A stretch of 64,000 bases of DNA from Marivivens geojensis (GCF_023540835.1 NZ_JALKCU010000001.1:1-64000), one strand, 5' to 3'. Counted from the stretch's first letter, positions 35,738 through 45,545 are shown. The notes: generated by a model from the sequence alone, not told the origin. Program-made: numbers and translations.

Positions 35738-36987
35738 GCGCGCCTGTCTTTTCGACCTTGGGCTGCCGCCTGAACGCCTACGAGACCGAAGCGATGAAAG
35801 ATCTGGCCGCGAAGGCTGGGGTCGAAAACGCTGTGGTCGTGAATACCTGTGCGGTGACATCCGAGGCCGTGCGCAAAGCCAAACAAGAAATTCGCAAACT
35901 TCGCCGCGAAAACCCTGATGCCGTTCTGATCGTGACTGGCTGTGCCGCACAGGTCGAGCCCGAAACATTCGCGGCAATGCCCGAAGTAACTCGCGTCATA
36001 GGCAACACCGAAAAGATGCAGGCGGACACATGGGCATCCATGGCCCCTGACCTCATTGGTCAAACCGAGGCCGTGCGCGTCGACGACATCATGTCGGTCA
36101 CCGAAACCGCTGGCCATTTAATCGACGGGTTTGGGACACGATCGCGCGCCTACGTTCAGGTTCAGAACGGGTGCGATCACCGTTGCACGTTTTGCATTAT
36201 CCCGTTTGGCCGCGGCAACTCCCGCTCGGTCCCTGCTGGTGTCGTCGTCGATCAGATCAAACGGTTAGTCGATAAGGGCTATAACGAAGTCGTCCTCACA
36301 GGCGTGGATTTGACCTCGTGGGGCGCCGACCTTCCCGCCACGCCGAAACTCGGCGATTTGGTCATGCGCATCTTGAAACTGGTGCCTGACCTTCCGCGCC
36401 TTCGGATCAGTTCGATTGATTCTATCGAAGTTGACGAAAACCTAATGCAGGCCATCGCCACTGAACCTAGGCTCATGCCTCACCTACATTTGTCGCTACA
36501 GCATGGTGACGATTTGATCCTCAAACGGATGAAACGCCGTCACCTCCGCGATGACGCGATTCGCTTTGCCCAGGAAGCGATCAGGTTGCGACCTGATATG
36601 ACCTTTGGAGCGGACATTATCGCGGGCTTCCCGACCGAGACCGAAGAGCATTTTCAAAACTCACTACGTCTGGTCGATGACTGCCAACTAACGTGGCTTC
36701 ATGTGTTTCCCTATTCGATCCGTCAGGGCACACCGGCCGCACGGATGCCGCAAGTGAACGGAAAACTGATAAAAGATCGCGCCGCTCGCCTTCGCGCCAA
36801 AGGGGACGAACGCGTCGCCGCCCATCTGGCGCAACAAATCGGTCGGACGCATCAAATTCTGATGGAAAATGCCCGTATGGGTCGGACAGAACAATTCACC
36901 GAAGTGATGTTCGATACCGACCAAGCCGAATCGGAAATTGTGACCGCTACAATTCTGGGTGTTGACGGGCAGCAGCTTCGCGCCTGA
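35734..36987 (+). CDS. mtaB: tRNA t6A37 methylthiotransferase MtaB
   Basis: Radical-SAM enzyme that adds a methylthio group to t6A37 of tRNAs reading ANN codons (417 aa). The N-terminal UPF0004 domain has cysteines in [18 protein letters not shown] and VTGCAAQ, ligating one [4Fe-4S] cluster. The radical-SAM motif C-x3-C-x2-C is CDHRCTFC. Conserved GNTEK and RGNSRSVP are also present. Its ATG overlaps the dapF stop. A TRAM-like C-terminus is short, consistent with MtaB. Confidence 0.92.
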   Translation: MSAPVFSTLGCRLNAYETEAMKDLAAKAGVENAVVVNTCAVTSEAVRKAKQEIRKLRRENPDAVLIVTGCAAQVEPETFAAMPEVTRVIGNTEKMQADTWASMAPDLIGQTEAVRVDDIMSVTETAGHLIDGFGTRSRAYVQVQNGCDHRCTFCIIPFGRGNSRSVPAGVVVDQIKRLVDKGYNEVVLTGVDLTSWGADLPATPKLGDLVMRILKLVPDLPRLRISSIDSIEVDENLMQAIATEPRLMPHLHLSLQHGDDLILKRMKRRHLRDDAIRFAQEAIRLRPDMTFGADIIAGFPTETEEHFQNSLRLVDDCQLTWLHVFPYSIRQGTPAARMPQVNGKLIKDRAARLRAKGDERVAAHLAQQIGRTHQILMENARMGRTEQFTEVMFDTDQAESEIVTATILGVDGQQLRA

Positions 36988-37027
36988 TCGTTGTCTGTCG
37001 ACACGACAGTCCAAATGAAAGCGCACC

Positions 37028-37651
37028 ATGCATCCGAATCCGATCTACCGACAGACGCCGCCCGACCAAGCTATCGAATTCGCTCGGGATCGGGCGTTTG
37101 GGACCCTAACGGTCAACGGTGATGAAGGACCGCTGGCCTCGCATGTGCCGTTCCTGCTCTCTGAGGACGGTAAGATCGCAGATATTCATCTCGTTCGGTC
37201 TAACCCGATAGTCCGTGCCATATCAGAGCCTCAAAAGTGCCTTTTGGCCGTGAATGGGGCCGATAGCTACATCTCGCCCGACTGGTATGGCCTCGACGAC
37301 CAAGTGCCCACTTGGAACTATGTGGCGGTACATCTGCGTGGAACTCTCGAAAAGCTGCCCAACGGCGCAATGCGCGACATGCTCGACCGCCAATCGGCAT
37401 TTTTCGAATCGCGCCTTCTGCCAAAGACGCCTTGGAAAACGGACAAAATGCCAGACGACGTAATTGAGCGAATGATGCGGCAGATCGTTCCTGTTCGACT
37501 GACCATCACCTCTGTCGATAGCACATGGAAGCTCGCTCAAAATAAGACCACCGAAGCACGGTTGGCCGCCTCGAACGAGTTAGACAAACATGGATTTGGT
37601 CTAGAGCCGTCTACGATTGGAGCCTTGATGCGGGCGACTCTCGCTGATTAA
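37028..37651 (+). CDS. FMN-binding PaiB-family protein
   Basis: FMN-binding split-barrel protein of the PaiB/negative-regulator type (207 aa). Recognisable elements are the start MHPNPIYRQTPPDQAIEFAR, GTLTVNGDEGPLASHVPFLL, VNGADSYISPDWYG with VPTWNYVAVH, and the C-terminal IVPVRLTITSVDSTWKLAQNK. In Bacillus, PaiB affects sporulation and protease genes; here it is probably a flavin-dependent oxidoreductase or sensor. No DNA-binding domain is seen, so regulator is a family name rather than a shown function. It begins 40 nt after mtaB. Confidence 0.85.
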   Translation: MHPNPIYRQTPPDQAIEFARDRAFGTLTVNGDEGPLASHVPFLLSEDGKIADIHLVRSNPIVRAISEPQKCLLAVNGADSYISPDWYGLDDQVPTWNYVAVHLRGTLEKLPNGAMRDMLDRQSAFFESRLLPKTPWKTDKMPDDVIERMMRQIVPVRLTITSVDSTWKLAQNKTTEARLAASNELDKHGFGLEPSTIGALMRATLAD

Positions 37652-37680
37652 CCTTGGACAACACAACGTAGGATACGACT

Positions 37681-38283
37681 ATGAAACTCATCGCCTCGAT
37701 CACATCCCCATTCGTTCGGAAAGTCCGCGTTTTGATCCGCGAAGCTGGCAAAACCGACGAAATCGAAGAGATGATGGTCGCCACCACGCCTTTGGCCACC
37801 GATTCGTCGGTAATCGCGGCCAACCCACTGGGAAAAATCCCCGCATTGCTCCGCGAGTCAGGCCCTGCAATTTACGATAGCCGCGTCATCACGCGCTACT
37901 TCGACACGCATTGGGACCTCGGCCTATATCCAGCTGATCGCCAGTGGGATGTACTGACGCTCGAAGCGACCGCAGATGCGATTCTCGAAGCTGCCGTGGC
38001 GATTGTCTACGAAGCCCGTATGCGTCCCGCCGAATATCAGTATCCTGAATGGGTTGAGGCTCAGTGGGCAAAGATTGACCGTGCGCTCACCGCCGTCGAA
38101 GAGCGCTGGATCAGCAACCTTTTGGGGCCTCTGGATATGGGGCAAATCGCGATGGGTGTCGCGCTGTCCTACGTCGATTTTCGTTTGGGAGATCGGAACT
38201 GGCGCGCCACACGGCCTCAATTGGCAAAGTGGCACGCCGATTTCGCGGCACGGAAATCCATGACGGACACCGTGCCGGAATAA
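37681..38283 (+). CDS. Glutathione S-transferase family protein
   Basis: A 200-aa GST-like protein. The N-terminal thioredoxin-like domain starts MKLIASITSPFVRKVRVLIR with the conserved NPLGKIPALL (cis-Pro) and YDSRVITRYFD for glutathione binding. The C-terminal helical domain carries the usual MGQIAMGVALSYVDFRLGD, including the N-capping-like element. Substrate and catalytic activity cannot be deduced; many bacterial GSTs of this type have detoxification roles. It ends 3 nt from the convergent outer-membrane barrel gene. Confidence 0.88.
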   Translation: MKLIASITSPFVRKVRVLIREAGKTDEIEEMMVATTPLATDSSVIAANPLGKIPALLRESGPAIYDSRVITRYFDTHWDLGLYPADRQWDVLTLEATADAILEAAVAIVYEARMRPAEYQYPEWVEAQWAKIDRALTAVEERWISNLLGPLDMGQIAMGVALSYVDFRLGDRNWRATRPQLAKWHADFAARKSMTDTVPE

Positions 38284-38286
38284 AGG

Positions 38287-38967
38287 TTAGAACGTGTAGC
38301 TAAGGCCAACGTTCAGCGCGTTGGTGATCAAGTCGAACTTGATGTTGCCACCGTTGTCCAAATCGATGTCCTGCTTGCTGTAGGTGAACTGATATTCACC
38401 AAATACAGCCCAGGTATCGCTCAGGTCATACTTTGCACCTGCGTAAAGGCGGGCTGCAGCACCTGTGATTTGGTATTCCCAAGTGTGAGGACCAGCAGCG
38501 CCCTCGATGTCAACGTGTGGGAAGGTAAAACCCAGACCGCCCCCAAGATACGGTGTCACCGCGCCATTTGCCCATTCATTGTTCCATCGGTATGTCGCAT
38601 TAGCCGTAAGAACATTAATTCCGTCGGTTAGTTCAAATCGATTATAAGGCGTGTTGTTTAGGGTTTCCGCGTCTGCATAAACCTTCGAATGGGTGTATTC
38701 GATACCGAAACCAAGGTTGTCAGTGCGCCACCATGTTCCACGAAAACCATAATAGGGAGGCATTTCAAAAGACTTGCCTTCCCAGCCCGCAGTAAAGCTG
38801 ATCGCGTTACCATTAAGCGGGTCACCATTATCAGGATCGTTACCGGTCACTTTGGCATGCGGGGCTTCTTGGATACCCGTGTAGCCGCTAATTTCGAATT
38901 CTGCCGCGGCGAAGGTCGGTAACGCGACAAATGCGAGTGTTGCGAGAAGTTTTGCTTTCGTCATCAT
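38287..38967 (-). CDS. Outer-membrane beta-barrel protein, lipid A oxidase-like
   Basis: An eight-stranded-type outer-membrane barrel (226 aa). The signal peptide is MMTKAKLLATLAFVALPTFAAA, and the mature start FEISGYTGIQEAPHAKVTG is followed by AGWEGKSFEMPPYYGFRGTWW, then YLGGGLGFTFPHVDIEG. It ends in LNVGLSYTF with terminal Phe. This layout recalls outer-membrane barrels annotated as lipid A oxidase (LpxQ) in rhizobia, though also generic opacity proteins. If the former, it would act on lipid A, in line with the LPS genes elsewhere in the window. The catalytic role is uncertain. Confidence 0.7.
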   Translation of the reverse strand: MMTKAKLLATLAFVALPTFAAAEFEISGYTGIQEAPHAKVTGNDPDNGDPLNGNAISFTAGWEGKSFEMPPYYGFRGTWWRTDNLGFGIEYTHSKVYADAETLNNTPYNRFELTDGINVLTANATYRWNNEWANGAVTPYLGGGLGFTFPHVDIEGAAGPHTWEYQITGAAARLYAGAKYDLSDTWAVFGEYQFTYSKQDIDLDNGGNIKFDLITNALNVGLSYTF

Positions 38968-39294
38968 AATATCCCAAAATTGATATTTGTTATCGTCCTA
39001 CGCCTCGAACCATACCCAATCAAGCCTCGCGGCCCCTTCGCGGCATTTTGCCCCCTGCACAAAAAAATCGCTACGGAATCTGACAAAACACAGAATTACC
39101 CCCAGATTACGGGGCAAATTGTGGTTTTTGCGCCATCTTTCCACTCCCTAAGACCTTATTCCCAATGCCTGCGCCCGATTGTCCGCTAGACGCGACAGGT
39201 TTTGATGGCTAAACAGCGCCCGAACGGACGGCGGTTTTCTGCCGTCTGTCCTATTCGTATGGGCCGAGGCCCGGAAAAATCGGAGATGCACCCC
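38968..39294 (+). promoter_or_regulatory. Intergenic region upstream of petABC
   Basis: A 327-nt gap without a supported gene. It holds the divergent promoters for the outer-membrane barrel and petABC. A 9-bp hairpin lies in the likely petA leader (39224-39232 with 39241-39249, loop GGTTTTCT). The petA ribosome-binding site GGAG is at 39282-39285. I see no riboswitch or operator that can be named. Confidence 0.5.
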
Positions 39295-39855
39295 GTGTCA
39301 CATCAAGAAGAACACCAGGGCACACGCCGCGATTTCATCTACTACGCTACCGCAGGTGCGGGCGCAGTGGTGACCGGCGCCGCTGTCTGGCCTCTCGTTA
39401 ATCAGATGAACCCGTCCGCAGACGTTCAGGCGCAAGCCTCGAAGCGTGTAGACGTTAGCTCAGTTGCCGCTGGCACCCAGTTGACCGTTCTGTGGCAGGG
39501 CAAACCTGTTTTCATCCGCGCTCGTACGCAGGAAGAAATCGACGCAGCTCGCGCAGTTGAACTGAATGCGCTGCCTGACCAGAATGCTGAAAACGCAAAC
39601 TTGGCTGCCGATGCAGATGCTTCGGACGAAAACCGTGCCCTGTCGGAAGACGGCGTATGGCTCGTTCAGATGGGCGTTTGTACCCACCTTGGTTGCGTGC
39701 CGCTCGGTGAGTCGGGCGATTTCGGTGGTTGGTACTGCCCGTGCCACGGATCGCACTACGACACCGCAGGCCGCATCCGCAAAGGTCCGGCACCGCGCAA
39801 CCTCGATATCCCCGTCGCTGCCTTTATCGACGAAACCACAATCCAGCTCGGCTAA
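39295..39855 (+). CDS. petA: Rieske iron-sulfur subunit of cytochrome bc1
   Basis: The [2Fe-2S] subunit of ubiquinol-cytochrome c reductase (186 aa) carries electrons from quinol to cytochrome c1 at the periplasmic face. The GTG at 39295 has GGAG 9 nt upstream and gives [14 protein letters not shown], close to Rhodobacter Rieske. The open frame from 39202 adds an unrelated leader. A Tat-type anchor (RRDF, then a membrane helix) is followed by CTHLGC (Cys129, His131, Cys134) and CPCHGSH (Cys148, His151), which form the cluster site. petB follows after 12 nt. Confidence 0.97.
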   Translation: MSHQEEHQGTRRDFIYYATAGAGAVVTGAAVWPLVNQMNPSADVQAQASKRVDVSSVAAGTQLTVLWQGKPVFIRARTQEEIDAARAVELNALPDQNAENANLAADADASDENRALSEDGVWLVQMGVCTHLGCVPLGESGDFGGWYCPCHGSHYDTAGRIRKGPAPRNLDIPVAAFIDETTIQLG

Positions 39856-39867
39856 GGAGAGGCACGA

Positions 39868-41181
39868 ATGTCCGGTATCCCGCACGATCATTACGAGCCG
39901 AAGACTGTCGCAGAAAAGTGGCTCCACAGCCGCCTTCCCGTCATCGGCCTTCTCTATGACACCCTCATGATCCCCACTCCGAAGAACCTTAACTGGATGT
40001 GGATCTGGGGCATTGTCCTGGCCTTCACACTGGGTCTTCAGATTGCAACTGGTGTTGTGCTCGTCATGCACTACACCCCGCACGTTGACATGGCGTTCGC
40101 TTCGATCGAACACATCATGCGCGACGTAAACGGCGGTCACATGATCCGCTACTTCCACATGAACGGCGCATCGCTGTTCTTCGTGGCCGTTTACGCCCAC
40201 ATCTTCCGCGGCCTTTATTACGGTTCGTACAAAGCACCACGTGAAGTTACATGGATCATCGGTATGCTTATGTACCTGATCATGATGGGCACCGCTTTCA
40301 TGGGCTACGTTCTGCCTTGGGGCCAGATGTCCTTCCACGGTACCGCTGTTATCACCGGTCTGTTTGGTGCGATCCCGTTCATCGGTGAATCGATCCAGAC
40401 TTGGCTGCTCGGCGCATCTGCTGTTGGTCAACCCGCTCTGAACCGTTTCTTCTCGCTACACTACCTGCTGCCGTTCGTTCTCGCCGGCCTGACATTGGTC
40501 CACATCTGGGCTTTCCACTCGACAGGCAACAACAACCCAACAGGTGTTGAAGTTCGTCGTGGCTCGAAGGAAGAAGCACAGAAAGACACGCTACCGTTCT
40601 GGCCCTACTTCGTCATCAAAGACCTCTTCGCACTCGCTGTGATCCTCGTGGTCTTCGTTGCTATCGTCGGCTTTATGCCGAACTACCTTGGCCACCCAGA
40701 CAACTACATCCCAGCAAACCCGCTGGCGACACCTGCGCACATCGTTCCTGAATGGTACTTCTTGCCGTTCTACGCGATCCTGCGTGCGTTCACCGCTGAC
40801 GTTTGGGCTGTTCAATTCGTAAGCTTCATCACTGCTGGTATCGTCGACGCAAAGTTCTTTGGCGTTCTCGCGATGTTCGGTGCGATCGCTGTGATGGCTC
40901 TGGCACCTTGGCTGGACACCTCCAAAGTACGTTCGGGTCGTTACCGCCCGATGTTCAAATGGTGGTTCGCTCTGCTGGTCGTCGATTTCTTCGTACTGAT
41001 GTGGGTTGGCGCACAGGCAACAACCTTCCCGTATGACTGGATCTCGCTCATCGCTGCGACCTACTGGTTCTCGTACTTCCTCATCATCCTGCCGCTGCTG
41101 GGTGTTATCGAAAAGCCGCTGGCTCAGCCTGCGACCATCGAGGAAGATTTCAATGCCCACTACGGCAACCCGGCCGAGTGA
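39868..41181 (+). CDS. petB: Cytochrome b of the bc1 complex
   Basis: Membrane core of the bc1 complex (437 aa) with two b-type hemes and both quinone sites. About eight helices are visible. Histidines near [10 protein letters not shown] and SIEHIMRD, and in [11 protein letters not shown], are in the expected heme-ligand regions, and the PEWY motif for the Qo site is present ([12 protein letters not shown]). The N-terminus [19 protein letters not shown] is typical of the Rhodobacterales type. It lies between petA and petC in one operon; the GTG/ATG region of petC overlaps its stop. Confidence 0.97.
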   Translation: MSGIPHDHYEPKTVAEKWLHSRLPVIGLLYDTLMIPTPKNLNWMWIWGIVLAFTLGLQIATGVVLVMHYTPHVDMAFASIEHIMRDVNGGHMIRYFHMNGASLFFVAVYAHIFRGLYYGSYKAPREVTWIIGMLMYLIMMGTAFMGYVLPWGQMSFHGTAVITGLFGAIPFIGESIQTWLLGASAVGQPALNRFFSLHYLLPFVLAGLTLVHIWAFHSTGNNNPTGVEVRRGSKEEAQKDTLPFWPYFVIKDLFALAVILVVFVAIVGFMPNYLGHPDNYIPANPLATPAHIVPEWYFLPFYAILRAFTADVWAVQFVSFITAGIVDAKFFGVLAMFGAIAVMALAPWLDTSKVRSGRYRPMFKWWFALLVVDFFVLMWVGAQATTFPYDWISLIAATYWFSYFLIILPLLGVIEKPLAQPATIEEDFNAHYGNPAE

Positions 41182-41198
41182 GAAAGGAAACAAGAACT

Positions 41199-42062
41199 AT
41201 GTTCCGTAAACTTACCCTTTCCGCCGCGATCGCTCTTGGTCTGTCCTCCGGTGCCGCTCTGGCATCGGGTGGCACCAGTCACGTCGAAGATTTCGCATTC
41301 TCGTTCGAAGGTCCGTTCGGCTCTTACGACCAGATGCAGCTTCAGCGCGGTCTGAAAATCTACACCGAAGTTTGTTCGGCATGTCACGGCCTCGAGCACG
41401 TTCGCTTCGGCACCCTCGCCGATGAGGGCGGACCGCACTACGGCATCGACGAAGTCTGGGACTACGCAGGTCAATTCGAAGTTTGGGATCCTGAACTTGC
41501 AGACGGTGAAGGCGACTTCCGCGCCGCTACTCCGGCTGACAAATTCCCGGGCTCGTCGCTGTCGAACGCACCTGACTTGTCCCTGATGGCCAAAGCACGC
41601 GCTGGTTTCCACGGCCCCTACGGCCTCGGTATCAACCAGATCGTTAAAGGCATGGGCGGCCCCGAGTACATCGCGTCGCTTCTGTCGGGCTACGAAGAGG
41701 CACCTGAATGTGCACCTGAAGGTTTTGACGGTAACTACAACACCGTCTTTACTGCAGGCGGCTACCCGAATGAATGTAAAGACGAGCACGGCAACCACCT
41801 CTATCCGGGCAGCTGGATCGCGATGGCGCAGCCGCTGTACGGCGAAGACACTGAATTCGACGATGGTCACTCTAACGACCTGCACCACGAAGTTCAGGAC
41901 GTTGCTGCGTTCCTCATGTGGGCCGCTGAACCTAAACTCAACGCTCGTAAAGAAGCTGGTCTGACTGGCGTGATCTTCCTGATCGTTCTGTCGGTTCTGC
42001 TCTACATGACCAACAAGCGTCTGTGGGCGCCGCATAAAGGCAAAAAGCGCGACGAAGAGTAA
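41199..42062 (+). CDS. petC: Cytochrome c1 of the bc1 complex
   Basis: Heme-binding periplasmic subunit anchored by a C-terminal helix (287 aa). A signal peptide (MFRKLTLSAAIALGLSSGAALA) is followed by the c-type heme motif CSACH at residues 59-63. The likely axial Met lies in AMAQPLYGED and the anchor helix is VIFLIVLSVLLYMTNK. The ATG at 41199 follows AAAGGAAACAAGAACT; a GTG at 41178 overlapping the petB stop is less likely as a start. A strong terminator follows the stop. Confidence 0.96.
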   Translation: MFRKLTLSAAIALGLSSGAALASGGTSHVEDFAFSFEGPFGSYDQMQLQRGLKIYTEVCSACHGLEHVRFGTLADEGGPHYGIDEVWDYAGQFEVWDPELADGEGDFRAATPADKFPGSSLSNAPDLSLMAKARAGFHGPYGLGINQIVKGMGGPEYIASLLSGYEEAPECAPEGFDGNYNTVFTAGGYPNECKDEHGNHLYPGSWIAMAQPLYGEDTEFDDGHSNDLHHEVQDVAAFLMWAAEPKLNARKEAGLTGVIFLIVLSVLLYMTNKRLWAPHKGKKRDEE

Positions 42063-42082
42063 TCTGACGCGCTCTGAATAAG

Positions 42083-42111
42083 AAAGGCCCGCCAAATTGG
42101 TGGGCCTTTTT
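42083..42111 (+). terminator. Terminator of petABC
   Basis: AAAGGCCCGCC pairs with GGTGGGCCTTT (one G.T pair) around a 5-nt loop, followed by a T-run. It lies 21 nt after petC and also faces the convergent thiQ end. Confidence 0.88.
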
Positions 42112-42116
42112 CGTTT

Positions 42117-42815
42117 CTATTGGTTCGTTCCCAAATACCGCCGCAACATTTCAGGCGGATTATCCAGCACCTCTCGCGTGGGCAAAGGCGCAGAAATCTT
42201 CCCTTCATCGACCAGCGCAATCTGATCAGCAGCAACCAATGCATCCTGCGGATCATGTGTCACCATCAACACAACACGATTGTCACTCAGCGCTCGCTCC
42301 CGCACGAGTGCCAGCATCTCTTGCTTGAGACCAGGACCCAAAGCGGCAAAAGGTTCATCCAAGAGGATCACAGGACGATCTTGCAGCAAAAGCCTCGCAA
42401 GCGCAGCACGGCTCTGTTGCCCACCTGAAAGAGCGGCAGGCTTACGCGTTTCCATACCCAACAACCCAACGCTCGCGAGCATTTCATCGACGTGTCGCTG
42501 CTCATCGCTCGTCAGCCGAAGCGAAGCACGCAGCGCGAGGCCGACATTCTGAGAAACGGTCAAATGAGGAAAGAGGTTATTGTCTTGGAACAGAATCGAA
42601 ACCGGTCTCTGATCTGGTCGCAAATCCGTAATCGGCTCACCGCGCCACAACACCCGTCCGTCCGCTTGATAGAAGCCCGCGATCACAGAAAGGATTGTTG
42701 ACTTGCCAGCACCAGAAGGACCGATGAGGGCTGTAACCTGCCCCACTGCAAAGTCTACATTTGCCGATAGGTGGAAATCACCCTGACGAACATTCAGGTT
42801 TTCAAGCATCAGCAT
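42117..42815 (-). CDS. thiQ: Thiamine ABC transporter ATP-binding protein
   Basis: ATPase of the ThiBPQ importer for thiamine, thiamine phosphate and thiamine pyrophosphate (232 aa). Walker A is GPSGAGKST, the signature is LSGGQQSRAALARLL and Walker B is VILLDEPFAALGPG, then the H-loop MVTHDPQD. The ATG at 42815 has GGAGGG 7 nt upstream and overlaps thiP by 14 nt. The frame is open further to 42851. It is the last gene of the riboswitch-controlled operon. Confidence 0.93.
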   Translation of the reverse strand: MLMLENLNVRQGDFHLSANVDFAVGQVTALIGPSGAGKSTILSVIAGFYQADGRVLWRGEPITDLRPDQRPVSILFQDNNLFPHLTVSQNVGLALRASLRLTSDEQRHVDEMLASVGLLGMETRKPAALSGGQQSRAALARLLLQDRPVILLDEPFAALGPGLKQEMLALVRERALSDNRVVLMVTHDPQDALVAADQIALVDEGKISAPLPTREVLDNPPEMLRRYLGTNQ

Positions 42816-44343
42816 CGACCCGCCCTCCCCTGTCGAAAATCCAAAAGGCACAAAGGCTCAGCCCCAACAATACAAGTGCCGCGCCAGACGCAGCGTCCGC
42901 GCGATAACTGCCCATCAATTGATACATCAACAATGGCAAGGTCTGCTGGTCCGAGGTCGCAAAGAGAGCGATGACACCTAGGTCTCCCATAGAAAGAGCC
43001 GCAGCCAATCCTGCTGCAAAGCCGAGAGGCTTTCGTATGCGAGGCAGGACAGCAATCCTAACCCGCGCCCAGCCTGTCATCCCAATCGAATCGGCAAGTC
43101 GACCGTAATCCGCCTCAACACGTTCAAACGCTGGCGCGATGACGCGCAGCGCGAAAGGAAGCGCCATAAGTGCATTCATCAAGGCAGTGACCAGCAGCGC
43201 TAATTTCGCGGGATTGAACACAGGTTGAACAACAACAAAGAGTCCCGTCCCGACCACCAATGACGAAGCAGCGAGAGGCAAAGCTGAAGCCAGACCAACT
43301 GCGCGTCCGCCCCGCATCGATAAGAGGACTGCGGCAGCGATGGTTAATGCTGTAGAGACGGCCGCTACCGAAACCGAACGCGCAATTGCGGGCAAGACGG
43401 ACACAGGCAAATCGGACAAGCCAATCACACCTTTGAGGATCACCATCGACAGCGGCAGAATCAGAAATGCAGCGGCAAACGCGATAGCGACTACATCGCA
43501 CAACCGCGCCCATAGAGTGGCTCCGTCCCAACGCGGCATAACGCGGTCAAGTCCCGCGCCAAAGCCTTCGGGAACAGTGATAAACCACGCAGCCAGCGCG
43601 GCGATAATGGACAAGCCAAATTGGACAGCAGCCAAAAGTGCAGCCCGCCCGAGGTCGAAGTCAAATCTCACAGCTTGATAGATTGCCAACTCTACAGTGG
43701 TTGCCTTTGGGCCACCACCTAGGACGAGCGCGACTGCAAAGCTGGTCAAGCAAATCAAGAAAATCGCCATGAACGCACCCGGTAAAACGGCGCGCAACAT
43801 CGGGCGCTCGAGCATCGTGCTTACCGAGGCACCGAGGCTAACAACCAACCGAAACCTCTCGGAAGGTATAGCGATCCAGCCTTGCAGGATCATTCGCACC
43901 GCAAGTGGAAGATTGAAGAACACATGAGCCAGCACAACGCCGCCTAACCCATAGATTGATATCCGATCCCCGCCCGCCAAAGCGATCGCATCATTCAAAA
44001 GACCATTGCGCCCAAAGACGGCCAACAGCCCCATGACCGCGACAATGACTGGCAAAATGAACGGAGCGCCTAGCAGCGTAATAAGGACCGAACGACCTGG
44101 AAACCTGCGTCGCGACAGCGCCCGTGCAACAGGGATTGCCAATACTACGCTGGCCGCAGCAGATAGTATGGCCTGAAGCACGGTAAACCGAACGGCTGCC
44201 CATTCAGCCCGACCTAATCCCCCCACGCCTTCGGCACGCCAAAGAACAGCCAATAGTGTTCCCAGCGTCAACACCAGCACGAGAGCGATCACCATCGCCC
44301 CCGGCCAGCGTGGATAGTTTATTGAGCGAGTGCTGAGCGCCAT
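42802..44343 (-). CDS. thiP: Thiamine ABC transporter permease
   Basis: Double-length permease (513 aa) with roughly twelve membrane helices forming both transmembrane halves of the thiamine importer. EAA-like loops for ThiQ contact appear twice (for example ADSIGMTGWARVRIAVLPRI and VSLGASVSTMLERPMLRAV). The family is recognised by length, duplicated layout and position between thiB and thiQ. It overlaps the thiB end by 25 nt and thiQ by 14 nt. Expression is set by the TPP riboswitch upstream of thiB. Confidence 0.92.
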   Translation of the reverse strand: MALSTRSINYPRWPGAMVIALVLVLTLGTLLAVLWRAEGVGGLGRAEWAAVRFTVLQAILSAAASVVLAIPVARALSRRRFPGRSVLITLLGAPFILPVIVAVMGLLAVFGRNGLLNDAIALAGGDRISIYGLGGVVLAHVFFNLPLAVRMILQGWIAIPSERFRLVVSLGASVSTMLERPMLRAVLPGAFMAIFLICLTSFAVALVLGGGPKATTVELAIYQAVRFDFDLGRAALLAAVQFGLSIIAALAAWFITVPEGFGAGLDRVMPRWDGATLWARLCDVVAIAFAAAFLILPLSMVILKGVIGLSDLPVSVLPAIARSVSVAAVSTALTIAAAVLLSMRGGRAVGLASALPLAASSLVVGTGLFVVVQPVFNPAKLALLVTALMNALMALPFALRVIAPAFERVEADYGRLADSIGMTGWARVRIAVLPRIRKPLGFAAGLAAALSMGDLGVIALFATSDQQTLPLLMYQLMGSYRADAASGAALVLLGLSLCAFWIFDRGGRVDADA

Positions 44344-45302
44344 GCGTCAATCGCCGGACCCGACTTGGCAGCCGCGTTCTCAGAGCTCAGCAACAGAGCG
44401 GTCGAGGGTGTGACGAGGGTCTCAAACCCTTCGGGCAGACCCGCCGCAGGTGTCACTGCAGGATACATCCAGTTCGTTGTCGGGATAACCGACTGGAACC
44501 CTTCGGTCGTCATGAACGCGAGGAAGGCATCCGCAAGCTCAGGCACATCGGTCGAGGCGACTTTCGCCGCAACTTCAACCTGCATGTAGTGCCCTTCGTC
44601 AAAGGCCCACGACGTCTTGCTGTCGTCGCCTTCCGCGATCAGGTGATAGGCCGGCGAGGTCGTGTAGGACAAAACGGCGTCTGCTTCGCCTTCAAGGAAC
44701 AGGCCATAGGCCTCAGACCAACCTGGGGTAACGGTGACGATGTTATCCGCCAGATCAGCCCAAATGCTGCCCGCTTCGTCGCCATAGGCCGCTTCGACCC
44801 AGAGGACGAGGCCCAGACCAGGTGTCGACGACCGCGGGTCTTGGATCACGATTTTCAGGTCGCTTGCCGCCAGTTCACGGAAGTTGGCCGGTGCGTCGAC
44901 ATCTTTCCCGGCAACGAAAGCAAAGTAGCCCCAATCGAACGGAACAAATGTGTCGTCCGACCACTCTATCGGCAAATCATAGGTCGCGGACACGCCCGAC
45001 GCCGCAAAAAGGCCCGTTGCCGCTGCATCCGCCGTCAGGTTCGTATCGAGGCCGAGCACGATATCTGCATCTGTATTTGCGCCTTCGAGTTTCAGGCGCG
45101 ACAGCACTGAAGCGCCGTCACCAGCAGCGATAAACTCCAGATCACAGGCACATTCTGCTTCAAAATTTGCTTCGATCTGCGGACCCGGGCCCCAGTCGCT
45201 GTTAAAGCCGTCGTAAGTATAAATCGTCAGGGTCGATGTTTCAGCGATTGCGCCAGTAGCAACGAAACAAAGTCCTGCGACATGGGTGAGGGTGGTTTTC
45301 AT
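44319..45302 (-). CDS. thiB: Thiamine-binding periplasmic protein
   Basis: Substrate-binding protein (327 aa) of the thiamine importer. A signal peptide (MKTTLTHVAGLCFVATGAIA) is followed by LTIYTYDGFNSDWGPGPQI, the usual start of mature ThiB. Typical later elements are FEAECACDLEFIAAGDGA, VQDPRSSTPGLGLVLW and a C-terminal VTPSTALLLSSENAA region. It is the first gene of thiBPQ, preceded by a TPP riboswitch, so it should be expressed only when thiamine pyrophosphate is low. Confidence 0.94.
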   Translation of the reverse strand: MKTTLTHVAGLCFVATGAIAETSTLTIYTYDGFNSDWGPGPQIEANFEAECACDLEFIAAGDGASVLSRLKLEGANTDADIVLGLDTNLTADAAATGLFAASGVSATYDLPIEWSDDTFVPFDWGYFAFVAGKDVDAPANFRELAASDLKIVIQDPRSSTPGLGLVLWVEAAYGDEAGSIWADLADNIVTVTPGWSEAYGLFLEGEADAVLSYTTSPAYHLIAEGDDSKTSWAFDEGHYMQVEVAAKVASTDVPELADAFLAFMTTEGFQSVIPTTNWMYPAVTPAAGLPEGFETLVTPSTALLLSSENAAAKSGPAIDAWRSALAQ

Positions 45303-45344
45303 AGTAGTCTTTCCTCTTCATGCGCCGAACGGACGGGGGTCAAG

Positions 45345-45440
45345 AGGATCAACTCTGCACCTTCCCTCCGCCGGTCTTAACCGGTTCAGGTTCAACGGGT
45401 TCGCTTTCGCATCTCAGCCCTGTTGTCAGAGCACCCCGAG
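45345..45440 (-). ncRNA. TPP riboswitch (THI element) of thiBPQ
   Basis: On the minus strand the conserved pieces appear in order: CGGGGTGC, then CTGAGATG, then ACCCGTTGAACCTGAACCGG, then AAGACCGGCG and GGAGGGAAGG. These are the P2-P5 landmarks of TPP riboswitches. It lies 43 nt upstream of thiB. The 5' end falls near the aroC upstream region. Confidence 0.93.
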
Positions 45441-45545
45441 GTAACCGCGAACATAGACGCGCAAAAACGATGTTCAAGAGGAATTCGCAAAAGACCTTGG
45501 CCCCTCGCCCTGTCCGCGATAGAGGAAACAGCAAAGGAGGCGCCC

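Noticed and set aside
39460-40431. A 323-codon antisense frame across petA/petB
   Set aside because: Rich in Cys, His and Arg with no fold signature, entirely opposite conserved bc1 genes.
41160-42095. A 311-codon antisense frame across petC
   Set aside because: Opposite a conserved gene with a CSACH heme motif; no supporting ribosome-binding site or domain.
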